DNA from: Ardenticatenales bacterium
GTDB taxonomy: Bacteria; Chloroflexota; Anaerolineae; Ardenticatenales; Ardenticatenaceae
Assembly: GCA_020634795.1 (NCBI GenBank)
Contig: JACKAZ010000001.1
Span: 372,001 to 436,000, forward strand
Length of the DNA stretch: 64,000 nt
Direction: 5' to 3'
Part shown: positions 42,651-50,799 of the stretch, piece after piece
Numbering within the stretch: position 1 is the first letter of the stretch
How the letters are laid out: each line of letters opens with the position of its first letter
Translations under genes and position numbers: made by a program
Notes under the pieces: model-generated
Seen by the model: the letters and a program-made list of their open reading frames with translations, nothing else
Database searches by the model: none
Told to the model about the DNA's origin: nothing

Positions 42651-43883
42651 CTATCCGCCACCCACCGGCATCAACCGCAGAAAGTTGCGCTTGCCGACAC
42701 GGAGCACCCGCGCTTCGTCGCTCGGTTCGATGGTGAGCGTGGCATCGTCGATGCGCACGTCGTCCAGGCGGACCGCGCCCTGCTGCACCAAGCGGCGGGC
42801 CGCGCCCGTGCCACGTGCAAAGTCGGCGTCGGCGATCAGGTGAAGCAGGCCGATCGGCTCGGCGACGACCCGCTCCGGCATCTCGTCGGGGTTCTCCTGC
42901 TTCTGAAAGATCTGGGTGAAATGCGCCTCGCCCTGCGCCGCCCCCTCGTCGCCGTGGAAGATCGCGGTCAGGTGGCGGGCCAGCGCCATCTTCGCGTCGC
43001 GCGGGTGGATTGCGCCCGATGCAATGTCCGCGATCCGTTGCTCGATCTCGTCCACATCATAGCTGCTCAGCAGTCGGTAGTAGACCGCCATCGCTTCGTC
43101 GGGGATCGACATCAGCTTGCCGTACATATCTTGGGGCGTCGTATCGATCTCGATCGCGTTGCCGAGGCTCTTCGACATCTTCACGGTGCCGTCGGTACCG
43201 GGCAGCATCGGGTTGGTGAGCACCACGTGCGGCACTTGGCCGTCCCGCTCCTGCAACGTGCGACCCGCCAACATGTTGAAGGTCTGATCGGTACCCCCGA
43301 CCTGCACGTCGGTCTGCTGCACCACGGCATCCTGCCCCTGCATCAGGGCATAGAAGAACTCGTGCAGGTAGATCGGCAGCCCCGCATCGAGCCGCTTGGC
43401 GAAGTTGTCCCGCTGCATGAACTGCTGCACCGTGAAATTGGAGGCGAGGCGGATCACATCCGCAAAATCCATTTCGCTCAGCCATTCCGAGTTGTAGCGT
43501 ATCTTGGTGCGCACAGGGTCGAGCAGCTTGAAAGCTTGTTGAACGTAAGTCTGCACGTTGGCCGCGATCTCTTCCGTGGTGAGTTGGGGCCGCGTCTTAT
43601 CCTTGTCGGAGGGGTCGCCAATGCGCGCCGTGAAATCGCCGATCAAGAAGGTGACATTGTGGCCCGCCTCTTGAAAATGCTTCAGCTTGCGGAGTGGCAC
43701 CGTGTGGCCCAGATGGATGTCCGGCGCGGTGGGGTCGATCCCGAGGTAGACCTCCAGCGGTCGCCCCTCGAGCAATTTGGCCTTCAACGCTGCGGCCATG
43801 CTTTCGCGTAGCGTCTGGTCGCCGAACTCGGTGCCCAGCATCAGTTGGGCCAGTTGGTGGTCAATAGGGGTTGAACGGGTCAC
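42651..43883 (-). CDS. tyrS: Tyrosyl-tRNA synthetase
   Basis: 410 residues from a GTG at 43883 (GAGGA 6 bases upstream), which charges tRNA-Tyr. The class I signatures are present: HLGHTVPLRKL (HIGH-type) near residue 55 and KMSKSLGN (KMSKS) near 235. QVGGTDQTFNMLAGR gives the tyrosine/ATP pocket. The S4-like RNA-binding domain ends the protein (GAVRLDDVRIDD ... VGKRNFLRL). An ATG at 44042 would add 53 residues unlike the family and read through the promoter, so it is rejected. I looked for a T-box leader and found none; the leader is only about 30 bases. It belongs to the TyrZ-like branch with HLGH. Confidence 0.97.
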   Translation of the reverse strand: MTRSTPIDHQLAQLMLGTEFGDQTLRESMAAALKAKLLEGRPLEVYLGIDPTAPDIHLGHTVPLRKLKHFQEAGHNVTFLIGDFTARIGDPSDKDKTRPQLTTEEIAANVQTYVQQAFKLLDPVRTKIRYNSEWLSEMDFADVIRLASNFTVQQFMQRDNFAKRLDAGLPIYLHEFFYALMQGQDAVVQQTDVQVGGTDQTFNMLAGRTLQERDGQVPHVVLTNPMLPGTDGTVKMSKSLGNAIEIDTTPQDMYGKLMSIPDEAMAVYYRLLSSYDVDEIEQRIADIASGAIHPRDAKMALARHLTAIFHGDEGAAQGEAHFTQIFQKQENPDEMPERVVAEPIGLLHLIADADFARGTGAARRLVQQGAVRLDDVRIDDATLTIEPSDEARVLRVGKRNFLRLMPVGGG

Positions 43884-43921
43884 GACGTTCCTCGATTGGT
43901 TTCTGTGTCCAGTGTTTGGCG

Positions 43922-43930
43922 ATTGTAACA
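43922..43930 (-). promoter_or_regulatory. Extended -10 promoter of tyrS
   Basis: TGTTACAAT on the minus strand (43930-43922) is an extended -10 (TGnTATAAT with one mismatch). Transcription would start near 43915, about 30 bases before the GTG. The -35 region is weak. The remaining divergent gap to the ferredoxin gene (43931-44419) shows no gene. Confidence 0.45.
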
Positions 43931-44419
43931 TAGAAGTGAAAAAGGTGGAACCTTCGACTAATTGTATCGGAACGAAAACTTTTCCCCCTTGAAAATAGGG
44001 TTCTGAGTGAGAGTCGTCGCGTCGTCTCTGTAACTGTCGCAACGACCACGCCGTGGAGAATGGAGACCGGTAACCGTGTTGCGCCGTGGTTAGTTCAAGG
44101 AATGGCGTTGGCTTTTACGCTCGATGCTCTATTGTCATTGACGATGGCGTTGATGATAGCATAGGATCGAATCCTGCGGTGGCGTCCTGAGATTGCGCTG
44201 TGGGGACAACGGATCAGACTAGCCGGGCGGTTCGGGGTGGGGTCGTATGTGCTGGAGGTGTGGTCGGTGTCGCGCTCGGCCACGCCCTTCTCAAAAAGGA
44301 CGGCGCAATGGGATAGCCGATGCGCCTGCACCGCTTGGACAACTTTTAGACTGTGTGATACCCTTAGGCATACACCGAGATCTACCCTGTACAAGAAGGA
44401 GCGAGAGGGAGTTCGTGCT

Positions 44420-44653
44420 ATGACCTACGTCATTACGGAACCATGTATTGACACCAAAGATTCCGCCTGCGTTGAAGTTTGTCCCGTCGATTGTATCTAC
44501 GAAGGGCCAGACCAATTCTATATCCACCCGGACGAGTGCATCGACTGTGGGGCCTGCGTGCCGGAATGCCCAGTGGAAGCGATCTTCGAAGATGTCGAAG
44601 TGCCGACACAATGGGAATCCTACACGGAAAAGAATGCCGAATTCTTCGACTGA
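44420..44653 (+). CDS. 7Fe ferredoxin ([3Fe-4S][4Fe-4S])
   Basis: 77 residues starting MTYVITEPCIDTKDSACVEV. The first Cys set (C-x7-C-x3-C with CPVDCIYEG) and the second (CIDCGACVPECPVEAIF) fit the FdxA-type seven-iron ferredoxins, small cytoplasmic electron carriers. GAGAGGGAG lies upstream of the ATG. A strong terminator follows 24 bases after the stop, so it is a single-gene transcript. A TTGGAC (44335) and TGATAC (44356) pair may be its promoter, though the spacing of 15 is short. Confidence 0.95.
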   Translation: MTYVITEPCIDTKDSACVEVCPVDCIYEGPDQFYIHPDECIDCGACVPECPVEAIFEDVEVPTQWESYTEKNAEFFD

Positions 44654-44676
44654 CGTTGATTGCTGTCCACAAATCG

Positions 44677-44700
44677 ACCGCCGCTGCTGGCGGTCTTTTT
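44677..44700 (+). terminator. Intrinsic terminator after the ferredoxin gene
   Basis: ACCGCC (44677-44682), loop GCTGCT, GGCGGT (44689-44694) and then CTTTTT: a short GC stem followed by a T-run. Confidence 0.85.
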
Positions 44701-44763
44701 GTTGGGCAGGGTGGGCGTTGAAGACGAGGTCGGGATCTTAAATCATCTATTATCATGGCGTTT

Positions 44764-44784
44764 GGTGCATGGTGCATGGTGCAT
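44764..44784 (+). repeat. Heptamer repeat (GGTGCAT x3)
   Basis: Three GGTGCAT units. A related ATTCGCC triple lies at about 44907-44928 (reverse of GGCGAAT). Together they occupy most of the 330 bp gap before murJ, in which no other gene is seen. Confidence 0.7.
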
Positions 44785-44979
44785 GGATGGCACCGAAAAG
44801 CATTGCAACGCAGTGAAACTTGCCGCGTACCCATGCGCCATTCGCTCCCAAGTTGCAAGGGGCAAAGATGCTCAACGCATGACAACGAAATTAGCAACGT
44901 GCCCATTCGCCATTCGCCATTCGCCACCCTCCCAACCTCACATAAATAGCCATCCCGTCCGCGCCTTCCACCACAAACA

Positions 44980-46557
44980 ATGAACCAACCCACCACCTCC
45001 CGCCTCTTCCGCGCCGCCACGATCATCATGCTGGCCTTCGTGGCGAGCCGCGTGCTGGGCTTGGTGCGCGAAGCGGTGATCGGGGCGCAGTTCGGCTCCG
45101 CGCCGGAATACGGCGCCTATATCGCCGCCTTCCGGCTGCCCGATCTGCTCTTCAACCTGATCGCGGGCGGGGCGCTGGCCAGCGCCTTCCTGCCCACCTT
45201 CGCCACGTACCTCATCCGCGAAGATTACCACGGCGCCCATCGACTGGCGAGTGCGGTGGCGACGTGGCTGATGCTGATCCTAGGCCTGGTGGCGGCGCTG
45301 AGTGCGCTTTTCGCGCCGTGGCTGGTGGCCCATGTCATCGCGCCGGGCTTCACCGACCCCGCGCTAACGGCGCTGACCGCCAACCTGATGCGACTGATGC
45401 TGATCTCGACCGTGATCTTCAGCCTGAGCGGGCTGGTGATGAGCGTCCTCAACGCTTACGAACATTTCACCTTGCCCGCCATCGCGCCCGTGCTCTACAA
45501 CGTTGGCATCATCTTTGGGGCATTGGCACTCACCGGTCGTTTCGGCATCTTCGGCTTGGCGATGGGGGTGGTGCTGGGCGCAGCGGCCCACCTAATCGTC
45601 CAACTGCCGATGCTGGGCCGCTATGGGGTGCGCTACCAACCGCTGCTGGGCCGGCGCGATCCCGCGCTCTGGCAGAGCGTGCGCGAGGTGGCGCGGCTGA
45701 TGACGCCGCGCGTCTTGGGGGCGGGCGTGGTGCAATTGATGTTCATCGCCAACACGATCATCGCCTCCTTCTACAACCCTTCGGTGCTGGCCGCGCTCAA
45801 CTATGCGTGGATCGTGATGCTGCTGCCGCACGGCATCTTCGCCTCGTCGGTGGCGACGGCGGTCTTCCCCACCTTTAGCAAGATGGCCGCTGTCGGCGAC
45901 CAAGCGGGCATGCAACGCGCCTTTGGCCAGACCTTGCGGGCGGTGCTCTTCGTGGTGCTGCCCGCCGCCGTGGGGCTATTCATGCTGCGCGTGCCGATCA
46001 TCCAGCTTCTCTTCGAGCGGGGGGCGTTTACCCATGAGACAACGCGGGCAGTGGCATGGGCCTTGATGTTCTACGCCCCGGGCCTGATCGCCCACTCGCT
46101 GGTCGAAATCATCACTCGCGCCTTTTTCGCGTTGAAAGATACCTGGACACCGGTCTTGGTCGGGGTCGGTGCGATGGTGGGCAACATCGGGCTGAGTCTG
46201 CTGCTGGTGCGGCTGATCGGCGATCCGACCGCGCTGGTCGATGGGCCACAGGGCGGCTTAGCGTTGGCGAACAGCCTCGCCTCGACCGTGGAAATGGCAC
46301 TGCTGCTCTGGCTGATCCGCAGGCGGCTGGGCGGCGTGGGCGGGGCGCTGCGGGGCGGCGTGGGGCGCATGGCGCTGGCCGCGCTGGGCATGGCGCTGGC
46401 CCTGTGGGGCGCGTTGCAACTCGCGCCGCTGACAGCGCTCCCCCGCCTTGTCTCCACACCGCTCCTCATCGCCATCGGCGGCGCAACCTACATGGCCATC
46501 GCTTGGCTACTCGGCATCGACGAAACGCGCCGCCTGCCCGCGATGCTGCGGCGGTGA
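44980..46557 (+). CDS. murJ: Lipid II flippase MurJ
   Basis: 525 residues with about 14 membrane helices. It flips the peptidoglycan precursor lipid II to the outer face of the membrane. The family pattern is clear: FVASRVLGLVREAVIGAQFG at the start, YGAYIAAFRLPDLLFNLIAG, then GALASAFLPTFATYL, and GIFASSVATAVFPTFSKMAA in the middle. No ribosome site precedes the ATG, so the start may be leaderless or slightly different. It is separated from the next plus-strand gene by the composite heptamer/nonamer repeat. Confidence 0.95.
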   Translation: MNQPTTSRLFRAATIIMLAFVASRVLGLVREAVIGAQFGSAPEYGAYIAAFRLPDLLFNLIAGGALASAFLPTFATYLIREDYHGAHRLASAVATWLMLILGLVAALSALFAPWLVAHVIAPGFTDPALTALTANLMRLMLISTVIFSLSGLVMSVLNAYEHFTLPAIAPVLYNVGIIFGALALTGRFGIFGLAMGVVLGAAAHLIVQLPMLGRYGVRYQPLLGRRDPALWQSVREVARLMTPRVLGAGVVQLMFIANTIIASFYNPSVLAALNYAWIVMLLPHGIFASSVATAVFPTFSKMAAVGDQAGMQRAFGQTLRAVLFVVLPAAVGLFMLRVPIIQLLFERGAFTHETTRAVAWALMFYAPGLIAHSLVEIITRAFFALKDTWTPVLVGVGAMVGNIGLSLLLVRLIGDPTALVDGPQGGLALANSLASTVEMALLLWLIRRRLGGVGGALRGGVGRMALAALGMALALWGALQLAPLTALPRLVSTPLLIAIGGATYMAIAWLLGIDETRRLPAMLRR

Positions 46558-46696
46558 GACGGCAACGCAGAAGCAGAAGCGGTTGGTTTGCCTCTGGGAA
46601 GAATCGTCGAAGGGGTTGTTGCTTGTTCTGAAGGCGTGGGTAAACGAAGAACCCTTCTCTTCGCTCAGGGCAAGCTCCGAACACAGAACGGATTTT

Positions 46697-46747
46697 GGCG
46701 AATGGCGAATGGTGCATGGTGAATGGTGAATGGTGCATGGTGCATGG
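46697..46747 (+). repeat. Heptamer tandem repeat (GGCGAAT/GGTGCAT)
   Basis: Seven units: GGCGAAT twice, GGTGCAT, GGTGAAT twice, GGTGCAT twice, then GG. They are followed by GCAGAGG and TCGTTTCGCCGCTCTGC, as at 8919-8955. The hairpin part is repeated once more at about 46828-46858. Confidence 0.8.
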
Positions 46748-46909
46748 GCAGAGGTCGAGAATCGTTTCGCCGCTCTGCCGTTGCTGCACTACGCGGCGCG
46801 GGGCGAACCGCCACCCGATCTAGGATGTCGAGAATCGTTTCGCCGCTCTGTCGTTGCTGTTCACTCCAACCCACCCAACCCAGTAAACCCGTCAATTCCC
46901 AGCTCACAA

Positions 46910-46990
46910 AACTCATTAAACTCACAAAACTCACAAAACTCATAAAACTCACAAAACTCATTAAACTCACAAAACTCATTAAACTCACCC
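46910..46990 (+). repeat. Nonamer tandem repeat (AAACTCACA/AAACTCATT)
   Basis: Nine 9 bp units AAACTCANN, ending 15 bases before the start codon at 47006. The same arrangement of heptamers, hairpin and nonamers precedes the thioredoxin gene. Confidence 0.85.
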
Positions 46991-47005
46991 ATCGCGAGAC
47001 ACCCC

Positions 47006-47770
47006 ATGAGCGAATTCCAATATTACGAATGGCAGGTGGTGGACAGGCCACTGACGCCGATCCAACAGGAGGCGGTGGGCGGGTTATCGAGCCACATCAG
47101 CGTGACTCCGCATCGTGCTCAGGTGGATTACAGTTGGGGCGACTTCAAGTATGATCCGATCACGGTCTTGGGCGATTACTTCGACGCCTTTCTCTACATG
47201 GCGAACTGGGGCCACCACCGTTTGGCCTTTCGATTTCCGGAAGGAACCATCGACGAGCGAGCCATCGCGGCGTATGAGAACGGGGACTTCATCGTGGTCC
47301 ACCACACGATTTACTCGATCATCGTCGAGCTGAACACGAGTGAGTCAGAGCTGGCGCGAGGCTGGATCGAGGGCGAGGGGTGGCTGTCACGGCTGCTGCC
47401 GTTGCGGGCCGAGATTCTAAAGGGAGACTACCGTTCGCTCTACCTCTTCCGCTGCTGGGCCGACGAACAGTTGGCCGCTTGGTGGGATGAAGAGGAAGAT
47501 GGGCCGATGTCGCCCCTGCCCCCCGCGCCGTCTGGCCTCGGGCGCTTGAGCATGGCCCAGCAAGCGCTGGTCGACTGGCTGGACATCGACGAGGCAATCA
47601 TTGCACGGGCACGCGCTCACCGCGCCGAGGCAGCGGTCGATGCGTCGTACGACTACGATGCGCTTATCCGCGCCCTGCCGCGCGAGGAAAGCGACGCTTT
47701 TCTGCGCCGCCTGCTCGACGATGAGCCGCTGCTCAGCGCGGCTCTCCGGCAACGGCTGCGGCGAGGCTAA
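47006..47770 (+). CDS. Conserved hypothetical protein
   Basis: 254 residues, soluble. It begins MSEFQYYEWQVVDRPLTPIQ and contains YDPITVLGDYFDAFLYMANW then GHHRLAFRFP, a pattern I recall from a widespread uncharacterised family in Actinobacteria, Cyanobacteria and Chloroflexi. The C-terminal 90 residues are Ala/Arg-rich and helical. No domain function can be assigned. It lies 20 bp before the GIY-YIG gene, so the two probably form one transcript. Its leader carries the nonamer array. Confidence 0.8.
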   Translation: MSEFQYYEWQVVDRPLTPIQQEAVGGLSSHISVTPHRAQVDYSWGDFKYDPITVLGDYFDAFLYMANWGHHRLAFRFPEGTIDERAIAAYENGDFIVVHHTIYSIIVELNTSESELARGWIEGEGWLSRLLPLRAEILKGDYRSLYLFRCWADEQLAAWWDEEEDGPMSPLPPAPSGLGRLSMAQQALVDWLDIDEAIIARARAHRAEAAVDASYDYDALIRALPREESDAFLRRLLDDEPLLSAALRQRLRRG

Positions 47771-47790
47771 GCATCGTGGAGGCGACGTCC

Positions 47791-48066
47791 GTGCCGCGGC
47801 AGGCCTGGGTCTACATCGTGGAATGCGCGGACGGAACGCTGTACACGGGCTGGAGCTACGATGTCGCGCAGCGCGTCGCGGCGCATAACGCGGGGCAGGG
47901 GGCGCGCTACACACGCGGTCGCACACCGGTCAGGCTGCGCTGGTGCGAAGCCCACCCCACGCGCCGCGCGGCCATGCAGCGCGAGGCTGCGCTGAAAAAG
48001 CTGCGGCGCACGGCGAAGTGGCGGTTGATTGAGGGCGGGGTAGACGCGAACGGGCGAAATTCTTAA
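47791..48066 (+). CDS. GIY-YIG domain protein (YhbQ/UPF0213 type)
   Basis: 91 residues from a GTG at 47791, chosen because GGAGG ends 8 bases upstream; a GTG at 47776 is in the same frame. GIY-YIG core: WVYIVECADGTLYTGWSYDV, then RVAAHNAGQGARYTRGRTPV, with the conserved Arg and the downstream Glu (REAALKKL). Stand-alone proteins of this type are probably structure-specific DNA nucleases. It is convergent with the HEPN/MNT pair, 17 bp apart. Confidence 0.9.
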   Translation: MPRQAWVYIVECADGTLYTGWSYDVAQRVAAHNAGQGARYTRGRTPVRLRWCEAHPTRRAAMQREAALKKLRRTAKWRLIEGGVDANGRNS

Positions 48067-48082
48067 CGGGAGGGGGTGTTTC

Positions 48083-48478
48083 CTATAACTCCGTCTGCAG
48101 AAAAAAGAGCACCTTTTCATAGATAGCTTCTGCCCCAGAAAGTGCGCCCTGCGCCTCTTCTGCGGAAAGTTCGGTGAGGTCACCTGGGTAACGAATCTCC
48201 ACCGCGAAGGGGGCTAACTCGGCTGCGGCGTTGCGTAATGTTCCAAACTCTGCTTCTAGGGCTTCACATAGCTCCAGTAGATAGGTGAGACTGTGTACCT
48301 TCTCGAAATGGATTGATTCTGACGTAAGAAATGCCTTCAACGCTTTCTCAGCAGCCTGCTGGCAATGAAATGCGGCCGTGTCGAAAACAGGTTCGTCGTG
48401 GCTAACCAGAATCTGCGCAGATCGAAGGTCGTTACGGGCTTTATGAAGCCATGCGCGGGTTTCATCCAGTGGCGGCAT
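48083..48478 (-). CDS. HEPN domain protein
   Basis: 131 residues from the ATG at 48478 (MPPLDETRAWLHKARNDLRS); an ATG at 48514 is also open. Helical HEPN fold of the PF05168 type with AFHCQQAAEKALKAFL. The RNase motif R-x4-6-H of HepT toxins is not seen (RYPGDLTE has no His), so it may be a non-catalytic HEPN. It overlaps the end of the nucleotidyltransferase gene by 17 bp, the usual MNT-HEPN arrangement, here with MNT first. Confidence 0.88.
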   Translation of the reverse strand: MPPLDETRAWLHKARNDLRSAQILVSHDEPVFDTAAFHCQQAAEKALKAFLTSESIHFEKVHSLTYLLELCEALEAEFGTLRNAAAELAPFAVEIRYPGDLTELSAEEAQGALSGAEAIYEKVLFFLQTEL

Positions 48479-48791
48479 AGAGCACTTTACCCCGCTCTTG
48501 AATCGTTCGTTCAACCGAGTTTAGCCAGCTTCCCCGCCGTTCGAACTCCTCCTTAGTGGCAACTTTTACCTCGACAGGCACCCCGAGCCCATAGAGTGCG
48601 ACATATACACTCGACGCTCGCCTGTGTGGGGGTGCTGTAGATTCTGGGACCACCACATACAGATCGATGTCGCTATCCGTGTGCGGCTCTCCATAGGCGT
48701 GTGAACCATAAAGATAAATCGTGCTGGGCTGAAGATGCCTAATTAGCCGCTCTACAATTTCGTCTAAAAGTTGAGGTTGCAACGTTTTCAT
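48462..48791 (-). CDS. MNT-type minimal nucleotidyltransferase
   Basis: 109 residues with the polymerase-beta-like signature YLYGSHAYGEPHTDSDIDLY (GS then D-x-D, the metal ligands). In characterised MNT-HEPN pairs the MNT protein adds AMP to the HEPN toxin and neutralises it. No signal or membrane segment. Transcribed before and overlapping the HEPN gene. An AT-richer stretch, and probably an acquired module. Confidence 0.9.
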   Translation of the reverse strand: MKTLQPQLLDEIVERLIRHLQPSTIYLYGSHAYGEPHTDSDIDLYVVVPESTAPPHRRASSVYVALYGLGVPVEVKVATKEEFERRGSWLNSVERTIQERGKVLYAATG

Positions 48792-48903
48792 CGGGATGCC
48801 CCACCTTTTTACAATCAGGCGCTGTAAGACTCACCACTTTATTAGAATGACACAGGGGGACAAAATAGACAAGCCCCGCCCCTTACAAAAGTGGTGGGCG
48901 CAC

Positions 48904-50142
48904 TCAGCGCAGCGCATCCAGCAGCTCGTCGACGCGGACACGGGCCACATTGCAGGCGGCGTCGGAATAGGCGTAAGGGATGACTAGCCAACCATTGTGC
49001 TGCATTGCTCCGCAACTGTAGACAACGTTCGGGACGTAGCCCTCTCGCTCTTCGGGGAGCGGGGCGAGCAACGCGTGGGGCAGGGTGGCGATCACGCGAC
49101 TGGGATCGTCGAGGTCGAGCAAGTCTACGCTCAACGTATACTCCCGCATCGGCCCCACCCCGTGCGTCAGCAGTAGCCAACCGGCCTCCGTTTCGATGGG
49201 GGAGCCGTTGTTGCCGATCTGCACCAGCTCGCGCCCACTCTGCGGCCCACGTAAGAAAGTAGCCTCCTCCCACCGGTCGATGCGTGCCGAACGCATGAGG
49301 TAGTTCTGCTCGTTGTCTTGGCGACCCAACATCACGTATTCCCCGCCGATCCGTCGCGGGAAGAGCGCGACGCCCTTGTTCAGAACCGCCGCCCCCTGCA
49401 ACGGAATCACCTCGAAGGTGGCGAAGTCCTGCGTCGCCAACAGCTTGGGACAGATGCGTTGCCCGTCGTAGGCCGTGTAAGGGCCGTACCATGTTGGCCC
49501 ATCCGACGCCTCGTCGAAACGGACCCAGCGCACATCTTCGATGCCCATCCGCTCGTCGGCCATGACGGGGAAGAGCGTTCGTTCGCCCAACGGCACCTCA
49601 GGGGGGAAGAGGTGACGATGGTCGACGAGGGTGGGCAGTGTGGCCCAGGGTTCAGGGGGATCGAGCTGGAGAAGGCCCTCTGCGCTCACGATGCCCGCGC
49701 GGAAGGTGAGCGAAGAGATGTGTCCTTCGCCCGTGGCGCGGAAGGAGAGGATGACCCGTCGCGCATCCGCGTCGATCCCCGACTGATCGGGATGGGGGAC
49801 GATGGACGGATTGAAAAGCGCGGCGGCTTCAATACTATACTCGAGCGTGAAGGTAGCGCCGATGACGAACCGCTGCGCCTCGCTCAGCGCCAGGGCGGAT
49901 GGCACAAAGGGCATCACGAGCGCGGCATGACGGGCCAAAATCGTGTCGAAATCTCGGTGGCGCCCCTGGTACCGCGCGCGGATATCCGCGGCCAGCGCCG
50001 CTATCTGTGCGGGAGGCAGGGCGAGGATGCGCTGCGCGATTCGTTCGATGCGGGCCGTGTCGCTGGGAAGAAAGGGGCGTGCGGCGACGCGGGACGGGTC
50101 GGCGTGGAGTGCGATTTGCTGGCGGTAAACCGGGGGTGTCAT
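48904..50142 (-). CDS. GH130 family glycoside phosphorylase/hydrolase-like protein
   Basis: 412 residues from the ATG at 50142, which overlaps the DUF624 stop (TGATG). An open frame continues to 50715 but is antisense noise over DUF624. Five-bladed beta-propeller family: GIEDVRWVRF (the GIEDPR-like motif with the catalytic Asp region), YTAYDG, NKGVALFPRRIGGEYVMLGR and SPIETEAGWLLLTHGVGPMR. Characterised members phosphorolyse or hydrolyse beta-mannosides. No signal peptide, so cytoplasmic. Last gene of the seven-gene sugar operon; specificity unknown. Confidence 0.88.
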   Translation of the reverse strand: MTPPVYRQQIALHADPSRVAARPFLPSDTARIERIAQRILALPPAQIAALAADIRARYQGRHRDFDTILARHAALVMPFVPSALALSEAQRFVIGATFTLEYSIEAAALFNPSIVPHPDQSGIDADARRVILSFRATGEGHISSLTFRAGIVSAEGLLQLDPPEPWATLPTLVDHRHLFPPEVPLGERTLFPVMADERMGIEDVRWVRFDEASDGPTWYGPYTAYDGQRICPKLLATQDFATFEVIPLQGAAVLNKGVALFPRRIGGEYVMLGRQDNEQNYLMRSARIDRWEEATFLRGPQSGRELVQIGNNGSPIETEAGWLLLTHGVGPMREYTLSVDLLDLDDPSRVIATLPHALLAPLPEEREGYVPNVVYSCGAMQHNGWLVIPYAYSDAACNVARVRVDELLDALR

Positions 50143-50792
50143 CACTCTTCTGCGGGGGGCAGATGGGCCGCGACCATGGCGGTGGTGATCAACGCCGTGG
50201 CCGCCATGAAGAGGACGCCGAGTAGGACACCGGTCAAGACGCTGCCAATCCCCAACGCCAGAATCAGGAGCATGGTAAGAAAGGCGGCGGCGGGATTTTG
50301 CAGCAGAAAGGCGAAGCAGTTCCGCCACGTCGTGCGTAAGCTGCGGAACCCTTCCTCTTGCGCGAACCAGAAGGGCCAGAAGAAGAGGTTGAGCGCGGCC
50401 CAAACGACGCCAATCGTGGTCCAAATCCAGCGCAGAATAGCCCAGCTCGGCCCCGCTGCCTCGCGGTAGAGCCAAAGATTGGCCGCAGTGACGCCCCCAA
50501 TGAGCATCACCACGATGCCCCAGCGCAAGGCGGGCCACGCATTTCGTCGCGCCGCCGCGAGGAACATGGCCCACCCCACGAAGGGATCCCGCTGCAAAAC
50601 GCGGCGTGCCACGAAGATGAGTGCAGCGGTGCTGATCGGCGCCAAGACGACGGTGAAAAGCGTGATCGCCCAGACGATGTTGAGCGCGGTCAGCACGAAG
50701 ATCTCGCGCCACCACCCTTCGACCGCCGCTTGCAGCGCCCCCCGCACCCCGTCCGGCAGGCGCAGGGGGCGCACCGATTGCGCTTCCATCAT
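50142..50792 (-). CDS. DUF624 (YesL-like) membrane protein
   Basis: 216 residues with five or six membrane helices (30-55, 95-115, 130-150, 165-195). DUF624 proteins are found almost only beside sugar ABC transporters and have no known function; a regulatory or assembly role is guessed. Start MMEAQSVRPL. The stop overlaps the GH130 start and the gene begins 8 bp after the second permease. Confidence 0.85.
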   Translation of the reverse strand: MMEAQSVRPLRLPDGVRGALQAAVEGWWREIFVLTALNIVWAITLFTVVLAPISTAALIFVARRVLQRDPFVGWAMFLAAARRNAWPALRWGIVVMLIGGVTAANLWLYREAAGPSWAILRWIWTTIGVVWAALNLFFWPFWFAQEEGFRSLRTTWRNCFAFLLQNPAAAFLTMLLILALGIGSVLTGVLLGVLFMAATALITTAMVAAHLPPAEE

Positions 50793-50799
50793 GTCGTTG

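Noticed and set aside
43884..44042. N-terminal extension of TyrS to an ATG at 44042
   Set aside because: It would be translated through the predicted promoter and is unlike synthetase N-termini. The GTG at 43883 has a ribosome site.
43884..44100. T-box riboswitch before tyrS
   Set aside because: The predicted leader is about 30 bases and no T-box core motif or specifier stem is seen.
46910..46990. Nonamer array as a small CRISPR or coding repeat
   Set aside because: 9 bp units are contiguous with no spacers. The reading frames across it have no protein-like context.
50143..50715. Long N-terminal extension of the GH130 frame (about 190 residues)
   Set aside because: It overlaps DUF624 in another frame, is Arg/His-rich and unlike any family. 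The ATG at 50142 fits GH130 homologues and the TGATG coupling.
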